A stretch of DNA of 64,000 nt from Selaginella moellendorffii (lineage: Eukaryota > Streptophyta > Lycopodiopsida > Selaginellales > Selaginellaceae): contig NW_003314261.1 in assembly GCF_000143415.4 (NCBI RefSeq), positions 3,650,880 to 3,714,879 of the forward strand, written 5' to 3'. The notes beneath the pieces are model-generated. The model was not told the origin of the DNA. It made no database searches and was given only the letters and a program-made list of their open reading frames with translations. Below are positions 22,198 to 32,342 of the stretch, in pieces. Every line of letters starts with the position of its first letter. Position 1 is the first letter of the stretch. The translations under genes were made by a program, and so were the position numbers.

Positions 22198-22833
22198 GAT
22201 ATTGATTGCACATATTTTGAGATTGTGCAACCCTTGACTAGTGATGGTGTGGATTACTTCGATAGGAAGTAGAGGTACAGCATCATAATACAAGCTATTT
22301 ACAATGCAAGGAAGAGGCTTTTTAGCATCTACATTGGTTGGCTAGGTAAGCTTGGCTTCTAGTTTTCATTTTTAATTGCTTTTTTATATAAAAAGTGTTT
22401 ATGACATGTTGGAGGAATTCAAGGTTAAGGGTGAAGATTGCAAACGGGCAACTACTGCAATAGCTAGTTACCCTGGCTTTCAATGAGCGGGTGAGGCTAG
22501 ACCTCATTGGAGATAAAGGATACCAGCTTTAGTCATACTTGATATTCCCCATCTTGGTAAACTTTCAAGTTTTGGTTTAAAGATTTTATGCTTTTGGTTT
22601 TTGCAAGTGTAAACCTTGGGGTGGGTGAGAAAACCTTTAACGATCACTATTACATGGTAAGGATTATGGTTGAGCAAGCTTTCAACTTGCTTAAGTAGAG
22701 ATTTTGATGCCTGGATCAGAAGCAAAAGGTACACCCCAAGTACTTCACCACTTTCATCCAAGCATATTACATTTTACATAATGTTTTCATCAACTTGGGT
22801 GAAGTAAATGTTGAGCGAGAAATAGACGCTTGA
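22198..22833 (+). pseudogene. Harbinger-type DDE transposase remnant
   Basis: From 22198 the reading is DIDCTYFEIVQPL, YFDRK, a stop, RYSIIIQAIYNARKR and YIGWLG. These match the first catalytic Asp region (IDGTH) and the YFDRKGRYSI block of PIF/Harbinger transposases. Further on come IGDKGYQL (second Asp) and HYYMVRIMVEQAFNLLK with HPKYFTTFIQAYYILHNVF. Several stops and shifts are present, so it is dead. Confidence 0.7.
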
Positions 22834-23214
22834 ATACTAAATGTGAGCAATGGAGACTTCAGTGAGGGGTACTCTTTAATTGCTATTGCCTTTTGGTTGA
22901 GTACCCAAACCCTATTAGCATTTGATAGCTTAGGATGATGTGGCTAAGGTCTACTTTACCTTTGGGCAACATCTTTGTTTCCCTGATCATTGAATTATAA
23001 GTTTTCCAAATTTCAAATTTAAAACTGAAGGGAAGTTCAAATTTGAAATTATTCCACTTTTAAGATAAATACCATGTTTGAATGAAAGAGTTTGTTTTCT
23101 TAAAATTTAAGATAAGATTATATGTGAAGTAGATGTGTTTTTAACATAAATTTGATTTATGAGAAGTTATATATTTGAAGCAAAATTTCCTTAAATTTTA
23201 TCTTAAAATGCTTA

Positions 23215-23305
23215 AGTAAGGACTAAATGCAAAATAACCATAATAGATAGCTTTAAGGTAGTACATAAGTTTAAGTTAGGATAAAGACTATGTACGAATG
23301 GACTC
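23215..23305 (+). repeat. Right terminal inverted repeat candidate of Harbinger element
   Basis: Complement pairs with 20639-20715; ends GACTC next to AAT. Imperfect, with internal gaps. Confidence 0.45.
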
Positions 23306-23308
23306 AAT

Positions 23309-24622
23309 AACCACGGAGTGGAACTTAGACCTTTGGCTATATGTTTAAAGGCAATGGAGTGAAACTTAAGTTTCAAATTCTTGAATTATTGAACAAAGGG
23401 ACAGAGTTGAACTCTAAAATATGCAACTAAAGAGTGAAAGGATTAAAGTATGGAGTGACTCTTAAGCATTCAACCCAAGAAGAAAAGCATGAATGTTAAA
23501 ACATTTAACATCTCAATACCAGAACCAATATGCAAAACAAAGCTAAACAGAATTTGGCACTATTTCAATATAATAGTGGCATAACGTAATGATATAGATA
23601 CTTTACTAGCTAGTATAGTATCTATATCAGTGTGGAGTTTGAGCTTAGATGCAAGATGAATATAGAATAAGGACAACACAAGTAAAAATTAGACTACTCA
23701 ACCTACCCATTATCTCTATTATATATTTAGAACCTCAACAACATCACCCGCACTTTGTTCATCATAATTGCACACATTTTCTACAATTTGATGATGAACA
23801 TTGAATTTTAATCTAGCCATAGCCACAAATGCTACAAAACATTAATGGTTTTTTTCTTTCATAGTTTATTTATTTTCTAGGCTTATCTTTTTTGTTGGTT
23901 AACATCTCCTCAGAACTCACTTCAAGGATAAAAGTTCTTTCTCATTGCCTTGATACACTGTCAAATATCACTAATAGAGTTCTTAGTATCCTCATCTTAT
24001 ACTAGATGAAATGATTCTAGACATTGTTTAGACCGATTTTACTCTTCAATTTTGGTAAATTTAATTTCTAGCTTCCCAAAGATTGCTAAAGTTTTCTATT
24101 GTTTGGTTGTAAATCTTTAGTTATAAGTGAATTCCAGCTTATAGTCTCCACTAGCATGATCAACAACATGCAATGGCTCCATGTGTTGATGCACATGAGC
24201 TGGATTTAACACTCTTAACAATTTATTCTATCCCATGTTATTGAATTTGGTGGATACAATCATAGTGTTGACCAAGAGCAAAATTCACATGTTAATGTTA
24301 ATTCTCACAAGAGGCAATTAAGTCTACAACAACAAACCTCTGACAATGTTTTGTGCATAAAGATTTTAATTAGATGTAACCATTACAATATTTGAATAAT
24401 AATAAAATGCTTTTGGGTTTTCTAGCACTAAGTTGGAGCATAAGGCCCACTTTTGAATCTCCTTGTAAATATTCTGTTTTTTAATTTTTTGATTAATCAA
24501 AGTCTCTTGAAATTCTATATGTTGCATTTAGAGGGAGGATCCCACCTCAATTACTAATATCACTTTGGATTAATATATAACCCAACAAAAAAGGGATGTG
24601 ATGCAAATTTATTTCCAACTCC

Positions 24623-24686
<64 letters not shown>

Positions 24687-25650
24687 TTCTAGAGTACTTA
24701 GAGGTGCTAAACAAAGGAAATATTTATTGGAGTCCTAAAAAGGACTTTATACTTAAGCCTAATTTTTGGCTGGATGCTTTTCAGAAAAGGATTGTGAGAA
24801 CCTCTAAATATGTTTCTGCTTTCTTACTTTTAAAAAAATTATAATTAAGAAAACAGCCAAAAAAAAACTTTTATAACTGCAAATAAAAATAACTGTATTA
24901 ATTTTATAGTACATATTTTTTAATAAAATGTACAAGAAATAATCTTTTTTGTTGGCCAAAAAAAAATAATACTGAATAAATATATGTTGATAAAGATGTT
25001 TAACTTTATTAGGGTATAGAATAATGAAATTAATTTTATTTATAGTTTTTATTGTTTTAACTACTGTTGCTGAAAATTTTGTTTGTCTATTAGATGCATT
25101 TACATTAGAAATTATAAAATATAATACTGAATATGCATTTTGAAATAGTAATTTAATGAAATATCTTGCTATAAGCTTTGGAAAGTAAAAATTATAAAAA
25201 TAAAATATTATACTTAGGAATTAAAGGTGCTTAGATCTCATTTAGTATAAAGCTTGTTGAGAGAGTATCCAAGAGCATAATTATGTATTTTATGTTATCT
25301 TCAGTATAAAAAATATTTTTTGAAAGTCACATAATATTGGTTAATACATTTAAATAGTCATCTAAAAGGTCTAATTCTTAATGTAAGTAAGTTTTCTTAA
25401 TGCTTAAGCTAGCTAGATTCATGGGATTTGTTAGAATAGGCAGAGAATATTGGCCATTAAATGGTTTGCTAAAAGTGTTTGTAGCAAAGTTGAGCTAATT
25501 GGAACAATTTAAACTTATAATTAAGATGATTATTTGGAATGAAATTTCTTACAATTAATAAAGTAATACAGCTTTTGAAGCAAGGAGTTTTGCACCAAAT
25601 TTATTTTCCTTTTTATTATTAATATAATTTAAAGTGTATAATTCTGGACC
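23309..25650. other. Long AT-rich stretch without genes
   Basis: Stops in every frame and no readable domain. It contains one long AT dinucleotide run. The composition is like the other repeat-derived regions of the left half. Confidence 0.5.
24628..24682. repeat. (AT)n microsatellite, about 27 units
   Basis: Uninterrupted alternating AT over roughly 55 bp. Confidence 0.95.
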
Positions 25651-27480
25651 AAAAAGGGTGAAAAGAAAAAGGAGACACAAGCCCGCCAAAAGCTAACAGC
25701 AAAGCAGCAGGGTCCCTGAGCGAGCAATCAATGTCACATTTCCCGCTCCTGTGAGGTACAAAACCATTAAGAATGATCATTCTTATTTACGTGTCTTTGT
25801 GATACAATCACCAAGCCAAGCTTCAAGCGATTAAAAACCATAACCATCACCGGCGCGCAGTGTGACCCAGTAATAGTGACTTGGATGGGGATGGATGGGA
25901 TGTTGGAGATGGTGGATGGATGGGTGGATGGATGCGGTGGGAGGGTGACGATGAATGTTATGTGTGAGTGAGTGTGTGTCAGAGGGAAAGGTGCGTGAGT
26001 GAAACTAGTAGCAGTCGCAGTCGGGCTTTGACTGACACAGCACTACGGTAAATACGAGCGTAGCTGTACAAGGGCAAAACCCAGGGAGGTCGGGTTTGAT
26101 TCCAGCAGAGGGGATCTTCTCCAGGGCGAGGTGAAAAAAGAAGAAGCACAAAAGAGAGGAGAAATAAAAGAAGTGGAAGATTCGCCCAGAGCTCCATTCA
26201 TTCCTTCCGCCTTTGAAGCCCAGCCCAGCCCTAAGTAGCTCTACAAGAAGCTACATTCATATCAAAACGACACCACCAATTTGTTAGAGGGCGCCCACGC
26301 AATCGGAGCAGTGGCGCGGTACTTGCCCGGGAGCCTTGATTGCGAGCTTCTAGTACCGAGTTTGAATGACTCCATGACACCCATGCATGCGTGGCATGAT
26401 ATGCATGGACCATGGCATGCGGAGAATATTCGTGCCTGAGGCTAGCTTTTCTTTGGATTAACGTTGCTAATGTATGCAAACCCAGTACGGCTACCTAACA
26501 CCTTCCCGGGGCCAATCGCCATCGCACAAAAGCGTTGACCAAAGTGCTATGTCATGTGTCTGTTACCAATTCGGGATGCGGCCATGTATGTATCCCTGCA
26601 CCTCAAGCTATGGGGTCATGTCATGCAAATGGCCATGGCATGGTGATATAATGGCGCGTATGCGTATGCCTAGTGTATTGGAACTCGAGAGGGCGTCTCG
26701 AGACGAGCGTAGGGGATGGAAAAGAGGAGGTATCTTCGTAATCTGTTAGGTGGTTATGATGCCACCCATGTGATATCCTCATATTCCATGCATAGTAAGA
26801 TTCGCTTCCCATATCGAGACTCCATACGATATAGGACATACTTAATTAGATACATTTCTTCTATATCGATACACATACGTACCCCCCGGGCGTAAATGCC
26901 CTGTACAGTAGAAACACTAGGCGTCTAGGCTGCCCCCCCTGGCCGCCCGTCCCGTATGTATAGCGCATACATACGTACAAACACTGAGAGGGGGGCGTTC
27001 ACTGGTAGAGAATACGCCATACATCCTGCCACCGCTTTTATACACTGAGTAACTGAACAAGCTGTTGCTGTCGCTGGGCTTGCCTACAGTAGAGAGATAC
27101 GATTTGGCTACGATGCCTCCATACCTTCTACGTGTAGCGGGCCCCGTATATACATATATATAGTATTGGTTTTGAATGGACGAAAGGAAGTGTGAAGCTC
27201 GCATTCCACACGAGCGGCTGGCTGTGATACCACTGGCGGGACTCTTCTTTTGCGCTCTGTTTTCTTCTTCTTTCTTCTTCTTCTTCGTCTTCGTCTTCGC
27301 GTCTTCTTCTTCTTCCTCCTGGCATGACAACACACACTTGAGCTCGATCTTTCAGAACGTAAGATAGGAGGAAATCGAGAGCTTGCCTGGGTTATGAGAG
27401 GCTTCCTTTTGTCTCTTCTTCTCCAAACCACGCAGCGAAGAGCAACGATCGACGGCCACGGAACAGGGAAGCTCTCCTTT

Positions 27481-27583
27481 CTTTCTATCTCCCTCCCTCT
27501 CTCTCTCTCTTTCTCTCACTCTCTCTCTCAGTAGAGAACTTATAATCGAGTGTGTGAGGAGTGAGTGAGAGAGAGAGAGAGAC
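27481..27583. repeat. CT tract followed by GA tract
   Basis: A CT-rich run of about 50 bases is followed 30 bases later by a GAGAGA run, so transcribed RNA could fold back on itself. It lies about 0.5 kb upstream of the trihelix start codon. Confidence 0.7.
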
Positions 27584-27718
27584 TGATATCTTCCTGTGCT
27601 GCTGCTGCTCCTGCTACTGCTGTTGCATCATATCCACGCTAAGTTACTGAAACTTCCAATGTCCAAAATCTAAATCTTCTTACCATTAAAGTTCAGTTGG
27701 ATTTTCCTCGGCGCGACC

Positions 27719-27766
27719 ATGCTGCTGCTGCTGCTTTTGCTGCTCCTCTCTTCCTTCTGTCTCTAG
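27719..27766 (+). other. Leucine-rich upstream ORF candidate
   Basis: ATG followed by CTG/CTT/TTG/CTC codons and a TAG gives a 15-residue peptide that is nine leucines after Met, then SSFCL. It lies about 300 bp upstream of the trihelix ATG and matters only if this stretch is in the mature 5' leader, which is not known. Confidence 0.35.
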
Positions 27767-28068
27767 TTATCGTCTGTGCAGGCAGCAATGTGATGTAGTT
27801 CCAAGAGGAGCTTCTCATCCAGACCATCGCTCCTGCAACAATTTGTGAATCACAGCAGGCTAATATAGATCATCCAGAGGCTCAGAAGAGGAGGAAAATC
27901 AGCTGGGAGTTCGTTCTTACAAGGCAAAGCATACAGGCAAGTAGAGTTTCTAGTCTCGGGAAATTTGTTACAATACTGGCAAAGAGTGACACACGAAAGC
28001 AGCTCTCCATGATCAAGAGATAGAAGACGAAGAAGAAGAAGGAGGAGAGGAGAGTCCTAATCCAATCC

Positions 28069-29109
28069 ATGGCTGCCGACTGCACTGCAATCATCCCATT
28101 CGATGAGGCAGGCGAGGGCAGCGAGCGGCCGCGGGAGTACCGCAAAGGCAACTGGACGTTTCACGAGACGATGATCCTCATCACGGCCAAGAAGCTGGAC
28201 GACGAGCGGCGGGCCAAAGGTGGTGACAAGCGCGGCAAGTGCGCCGAGTACAGATGGAAATGGGTGGAGAACTACTGCTGGAAGAACGGGTGCCAGAGGA
28301 GCCAGAACCAGTGCAACGACAAATGGGACAACTTGCTACGCGACTACAAGAAGGTGCGGGACTACGAGACCAAGATCCAGCCGGGGCAGCAATCCTACTG
28401 GCAGCTGGAGAAGCACGAGAGAAAGGAACGGGGCTTACCTTCAAGCCTCATGATCCAAATCTATGATGCGCTCCACGACATTGTTGACAAGCGACTTCCA
28501 TCGTCCTCGTCGCGTTTGATGGCCGCGTCCGATAAAGCGCACACCACGTCTTATCTCCCACTGCCACCGCAGTCAACAGGTGAGCTTCTGGTCTCTCTTT
28601 CTCTGCTTTACGAAACTTTTCTTGCCTTGTGGATCAGAGGAGCTGCCTGCCTGCCTGGCTGACTGCAATTAAATGAAGTGAGACAAGAAAGAATGACAGA
28701 AGAAAAAGAGATTTTTACAGCTTACCAGGCATAAAAATGTGATTGTTTGCTTTATTCTTTGCTGGCAGCGTCGAGGAGCTCCGGAAGCAGCGAGCAGCTC
28801 GGGGATCCAAAGTCCCCGGCGAAGAAGCGGAAGTCGTCGTCAAGAGATCACCACCAGCAGGATGTGGAGGGCCTGGCGCCGGCGGTGGCGAGGAGCGCCT
28901 CGGATCTGTCTCACACTCTTATGCAGTGCGAGGAGAAGAAAGATCGGCGGCACAAGGACCTGCTGAGCGTCGAGGAGAGGAAGCTGATGCTGGAGGAGAC
29001 CAAGACGGAGATCAGCCGGCAAGGGATCGAGGGGCTCGTCGGTGCCGTCAACAATCTGGCCAATGCGATCCTCACTCTGGCCTCGGAGAGAGGGGGCTCG
29101 GGGGAGTGA
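28069..29109 (+). CDS. Trihelix (GT-factor) transcription factor, ASR3-like
   Basis: Two exons, 28069-28579 and 28769-29109, joined in phase 1 give 283 residues. Residues about 24-112 form the single trihelix Myb/SANT-like DNA-binding domain (GNWTFHETMILITAKK, KCAEYRWKWVENYC, SQNQCNDKWDNLLRDYKK, SYWQL) with the three spaced Trp residues of the family. A Ser/Pro linker with a basic patch (PAKKRKSSS) may be a nuclear signal. The C-terminus (LSVEERKLMLEETKTEI, then a hydrophobic helix) fits the coiled-coil dimerisation region of this class. Plant homologues of the ASR3 group repress transcription in stress responses; that role is by analogy. The intron has GT/AG ends. Confidence 0.87.
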
Positions 29110-29683
29110 TATCGGACTGAACAAACAAAACCAACATCCCAAGTAAGAACCAAAAACTCATCTCTCACCTCTCTCACTCAAATCATCTCTCCTCTCTCTC
29201 TCTCCCCTCTTACCATATAAATGTTCCGAGAGATATATAAATCATTCGCACCCCGAGCCATTGGAAGTTTCTTGAATGATGAACTCTGTCGTTTGGCAGC
29301 ATGTTGTTCCGAGTCCTGAAACAGTCTAATCACGAGTGAAATCGAAAACAAATCATCAAAGAGAGATACCAACGTACCTCTCATTAGTATTAAGTAACAC
29401 ATAAGTGGTCGCCTGGGAAGCGAGCTAGAAACGCGAAAAGAGACGAGAATAACAGACAATACACAACAATTCATTGAAAAGTTAGAAGCCAAGTATGCAT
29501 ACACTGGTTCGCTTGCTTCTCTTCTTCTTACTCTTTAAACTTCTTTTCCTTCTTCTGGATCTTCTTTCTTCCTTCTCTCTTGTATGCAAACAAATTGTAA
29601 CATAAACAGGATACAGTCCATCGCCTGTGCCTCTGCTTGCTGCATAGCGTTGCCGAGTTAGCGGTGTACTTAATACAACAAAG
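29110..29683. other. Convergent 3' regions of trihelix and RRM genes
   Basis: Gene ends face each other here. CT/GA-rich low-complexity runs are present and no further coding sequence is recognised. Confidence 0.5.
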
Positions 29684-31620
29684 TTAATACGGTCTGTAAC
29701 GCGTTTCCATTCGGGAAGGACGGTGACCAGCATCACCATAAAGCCACTGCAAGAAGAACAAAACCAATGGATCAAGCATCCAAGTGAAAGAGAGGAGGAA
29801 AAGATTCTTCTTTTTCCATTACTTACCGCTCCATTGTAGTCGTACCCGCCGAGGCCGTAAGCACTTCCAGCAATGGCGGACGCACCGCGCATAGGACCAC
29901 CTGCGCCTTGTAGAATGGACGAGGGTCCCATGTAGGAGGCGGTACCACTTCCAGCACCAGCTTCATCTTGCGGAGTGGCACGGTCCACTGCTATCTGCGC
30001 AGACGAGATCGCTAATTGAGCTACAAGACGACTGGAAAAAAGAAACCGCAAGTACCTGGACCCCGAGTAACTCATGTGATCTCAGAGCGACACGGTCAGC
30101 GACACTTTCATCTGCAAAAGTGACAAACCCGAAGCCACGGTGTGAAAGCTTCTTGGCGTCCTGCACAAGAGTACCAAGAGTTAGGAACACAGAACGGGAA
30201 AGAGAAAAACAGAAGGTGGGGCTACCTTGGGAACGTAGACGTCGAGAAGTCGGCCAAAGTTGCCAAAGTACCGCCGGAGGTCCTCGGCTGTCGCGTCCAG
30301 TGGCAGCCGGCCGACGAATATCTTCTTCCCAATGCCGCGGTTCTGAGACGATGAGATGTTCATCGGTGCCGATACAGGGCCTGCGGGGCCTCCCATCATA
30401 TTTGCTGGAGGGGGCGCGGGTGACGACCACAGTCCCGCACCATACGCTCCTCCAATACCCGATCCAGCAATCTCAGTTGCAAGGGCCGGAGGGTAGTCGT
30501 AAGCTCCAAATGCCGACGATCCAAAGTGCGTTCCGAAGGCTCCAAAGCGAGCCGCAGCATTTGTGTAAATGCCATAAGGACCATAAATGCTAGGATAGGA
30601 TTTCCCCCAAAACTTCATTGTTTCTTCCTGTAAGACACATATAAGAAACGAGAGAAGAAATGTACATGCCTGACCTTGGGAGTTGCCCGATCCACGGCTA
30701 TGGTTGATCCCGCAAGTTCGTGAGTTTTACCCATGAGCTTTTCCACGGAGTCTTTGAACAGAAGAAGAAGCGAGTGAGATGCTTGGATCGAAGTGCAGAG
30801 CAGTGGAAAACTACCTGGGTCTTCATACGTAACAAATCCAATACCTCGATGAGCTTTTGAACCTTGGTCCTGAAAGAAATTTCGTCCATGAGAACTATAG
30901 CAGGACTCCTGCAAAGGCATACCTTGGGCATGTAGGCGTCAGTTATCCGTCCATACTTTTCGAAATAGCTGAGAAGAGAGCAACAGGTTCAAAGTCATGC
31001 TTTTGAGGTATTAAGGTGTGGACTTACTTTCGAAATGTGTCGTCGTTGACACTCGGTGGTATTCTGGCAACAAACACCCTTGTAACCTTCGGCTTTAACA
31101 TCTCTTCCTGTGAAAACAACGATACACTCACACAATGACGCATACAAACCCAGCAAACCTTGGGTGTCGCAACTTTCACCTCCAGAATCCGGCCACTTAA
31201 CGAATGCTGAGCCAAGAGCGCTTTCTGCAACAAGGAAGTGTTAAGCGAGCACAACCAAAAACTCCATTTCTCTCACCTCAGCATCTTCCGAAGATGTAAA
31301 CGTGACATAGCCAAACCCACGGGACCGTCCTGTCGAGCGATCCTGTTATGAGATAAGAAAAACTTCAGTGTTTCGGTTTCCATGAGAAAAAGGGACTAAC
31401 CTTCATAACAATAACATCGTCGAGACCACCAAACTTTGTCATGTAAGATCGCAGGCCCTCGGTATCCACGTCCCAAGGGATTCCAAGAACCTTAAAGACC
31501 ACGGTTAAGTCTCACAAATAATGTCGCTAGACAAAGAGGAAGAACACAAAAACCAAGGCAAAAAAAGTAGCTTACCACAAGCTTGCGATTCCCCAGAGAC
31601 ATGCTAATGCCACCGGCCAT
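29684..31620 (-). CDS. Three-RRM hnRNP-like RNA-binding protein
   Basis: Twelve exons on the minus strand: 31576-31620, 31401-31490, 31277-31342, 31159-31224, 31028-31107, 30923-30968, 30815-30869, 30675-30751, 30226-30627, 30056-30160, 29827-29994, 29684-29746. They sum to 1263 nt and 420 residues. RNP1 motifs appear three times: RGFGYVTF (53-60), RGIGFVTY (139-146) and RGFGFVTF (317-324). RRM2 begins VTRVFVARIPPSVNDDTF and RRM3 KKIFVGRLPLDATAEDL; a Gly/Ala/Tyr-rich linker separates them, with a Gly-rich tail. The order resembles plant hnRNP A/B and TDP-43-like proteins that bind pre-mRNA in the nucleus; the RNA target is unknown. All introns are short GT/AG. Confidence 0.88.
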
Positions 31621-32342
31621 GGAAGATTTCTCGTCGCCGAAGAGATGACCTTACGACTCTCCCTCTTCCTCTCAAACACACCTCACTCACTGGCTTGGCA
31701 TATCATCCCCACTCTCCTCTCGCTCTCTTCTTCTTCCCTGGAAATCCCGCTTGCATCACAATACCGTCATTAACATGAAATCGCAAATCCAAGCAGCCAG
31801 CAGCATCCAATCCAGCACATCTCATCACCGGCAGCTGCGAATCCGGGGCGCCGCGGCGGCGCCACAGCAGCGCCATAGCCATAAACCCTAGAACACTGGC
31901 AGCGCAGGCAAAGCAGGAAGAAATTTCTAAGCAGCTAGAAGAGGAACGAGGCATTCATCCACGAAAGCTGTGCGATTTGCTCTTACATACACAGCCAGCC
32001 TGATCGATCATCGTTCTAGGACGACGCTTCCACTCATGATCATCACTCCTCTCTCCATCGCGCCTGGCGCCATAGCCACTCCTCCATTGCGCAGCTACTA
32101 GTGGTTTAGTACTGCGAGATTCGCATCTGCCCAGAGAATATGCCCATGCCCTAAAACTGTAAAGAGCTCTAGTGGACGGCCGGGATTGCCCTAGAGCGGC
32201 GCTGGTGGAGGAGAGATCACAAAGGCCGGCCAGTCGAGGCGAGGGCTATCGAGCGATCGCGGCCGAGGCCGCCATCGCGGCTCCAGGAGCTGCCAAGGTA
32301 AGCGGGAATTCGTTGATGCGGCTGCGCGAGTGATCGAGGACG
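31621..32342. promoter_or_regulatory. Divergent promoter region, RRM gene and J-protein gene
   Basis: About 720 bp between two start codons facing away from each other. A telo-box-like AAACCCTA lies at 31883-31890 in the orientation of the RRM gene. A minus-strand frame at 31703-31954 is more likely leader sequence than a gene. Confidence 0.5.
31883..31890 (-). promoter_or_regulatory. Telo-box-like motif
   Basis: AAACCCTA on the plus strand, 263 bp upstream of the minus-strand RRM start codon. Confidence 0.35.

Larger units (their letters stand above)
20639..23305 (+). mobile_element. PIF/Harbinger DNA transposon, degenerate
   Basis: Contains the two genes of this superfamily in the same orientation: a Myb/SANT-like DNA-binding protein at about 21140-21450 and a DDE transposase at about 22190-22835, both broken by stops. 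Candidate ends form an imperfect inverted repeat, GAGCTGATTCGCACA at 20639 against GAGTCCATTCGTACA read inwards from 23305, with a second paired block around TTAGTCCTAA and its complement. AAT flanks both sides as a 3-bp duplication, the length typical of the group. The end calls are by eye and less certain than the gene calls. Confidence 0.62.
25651..28068 (+). other. Upstream region and probable 5' leader of the trihelix gene
   Basis: Base composition changes to mixed GC with many simple repeats: a GGATGGATGG run near 25893-25935, CT and GA tracts at 27481-27583, and CTG-rich stretches near 27600 and 27720. No independent gene was found. A Lys/Glu-rich frame on the minus strand at about 27128-27337 is low complexity. 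Confidence 0.45.

Noticed and set aside
26917-27431. Minus-strand frames rich in Lys, Glu and Arg
   Set aside because: Low-complexity translation of a TTCTTC repeat; no start context or homology.
31703-31954. An 83-codon minus-strand frame starting with a hydrophobic stretch
   Set aside because: Lies in the 5' leader or promoter of the RRM gene and resembles no known protein; kept only as a possible upstream ORF.
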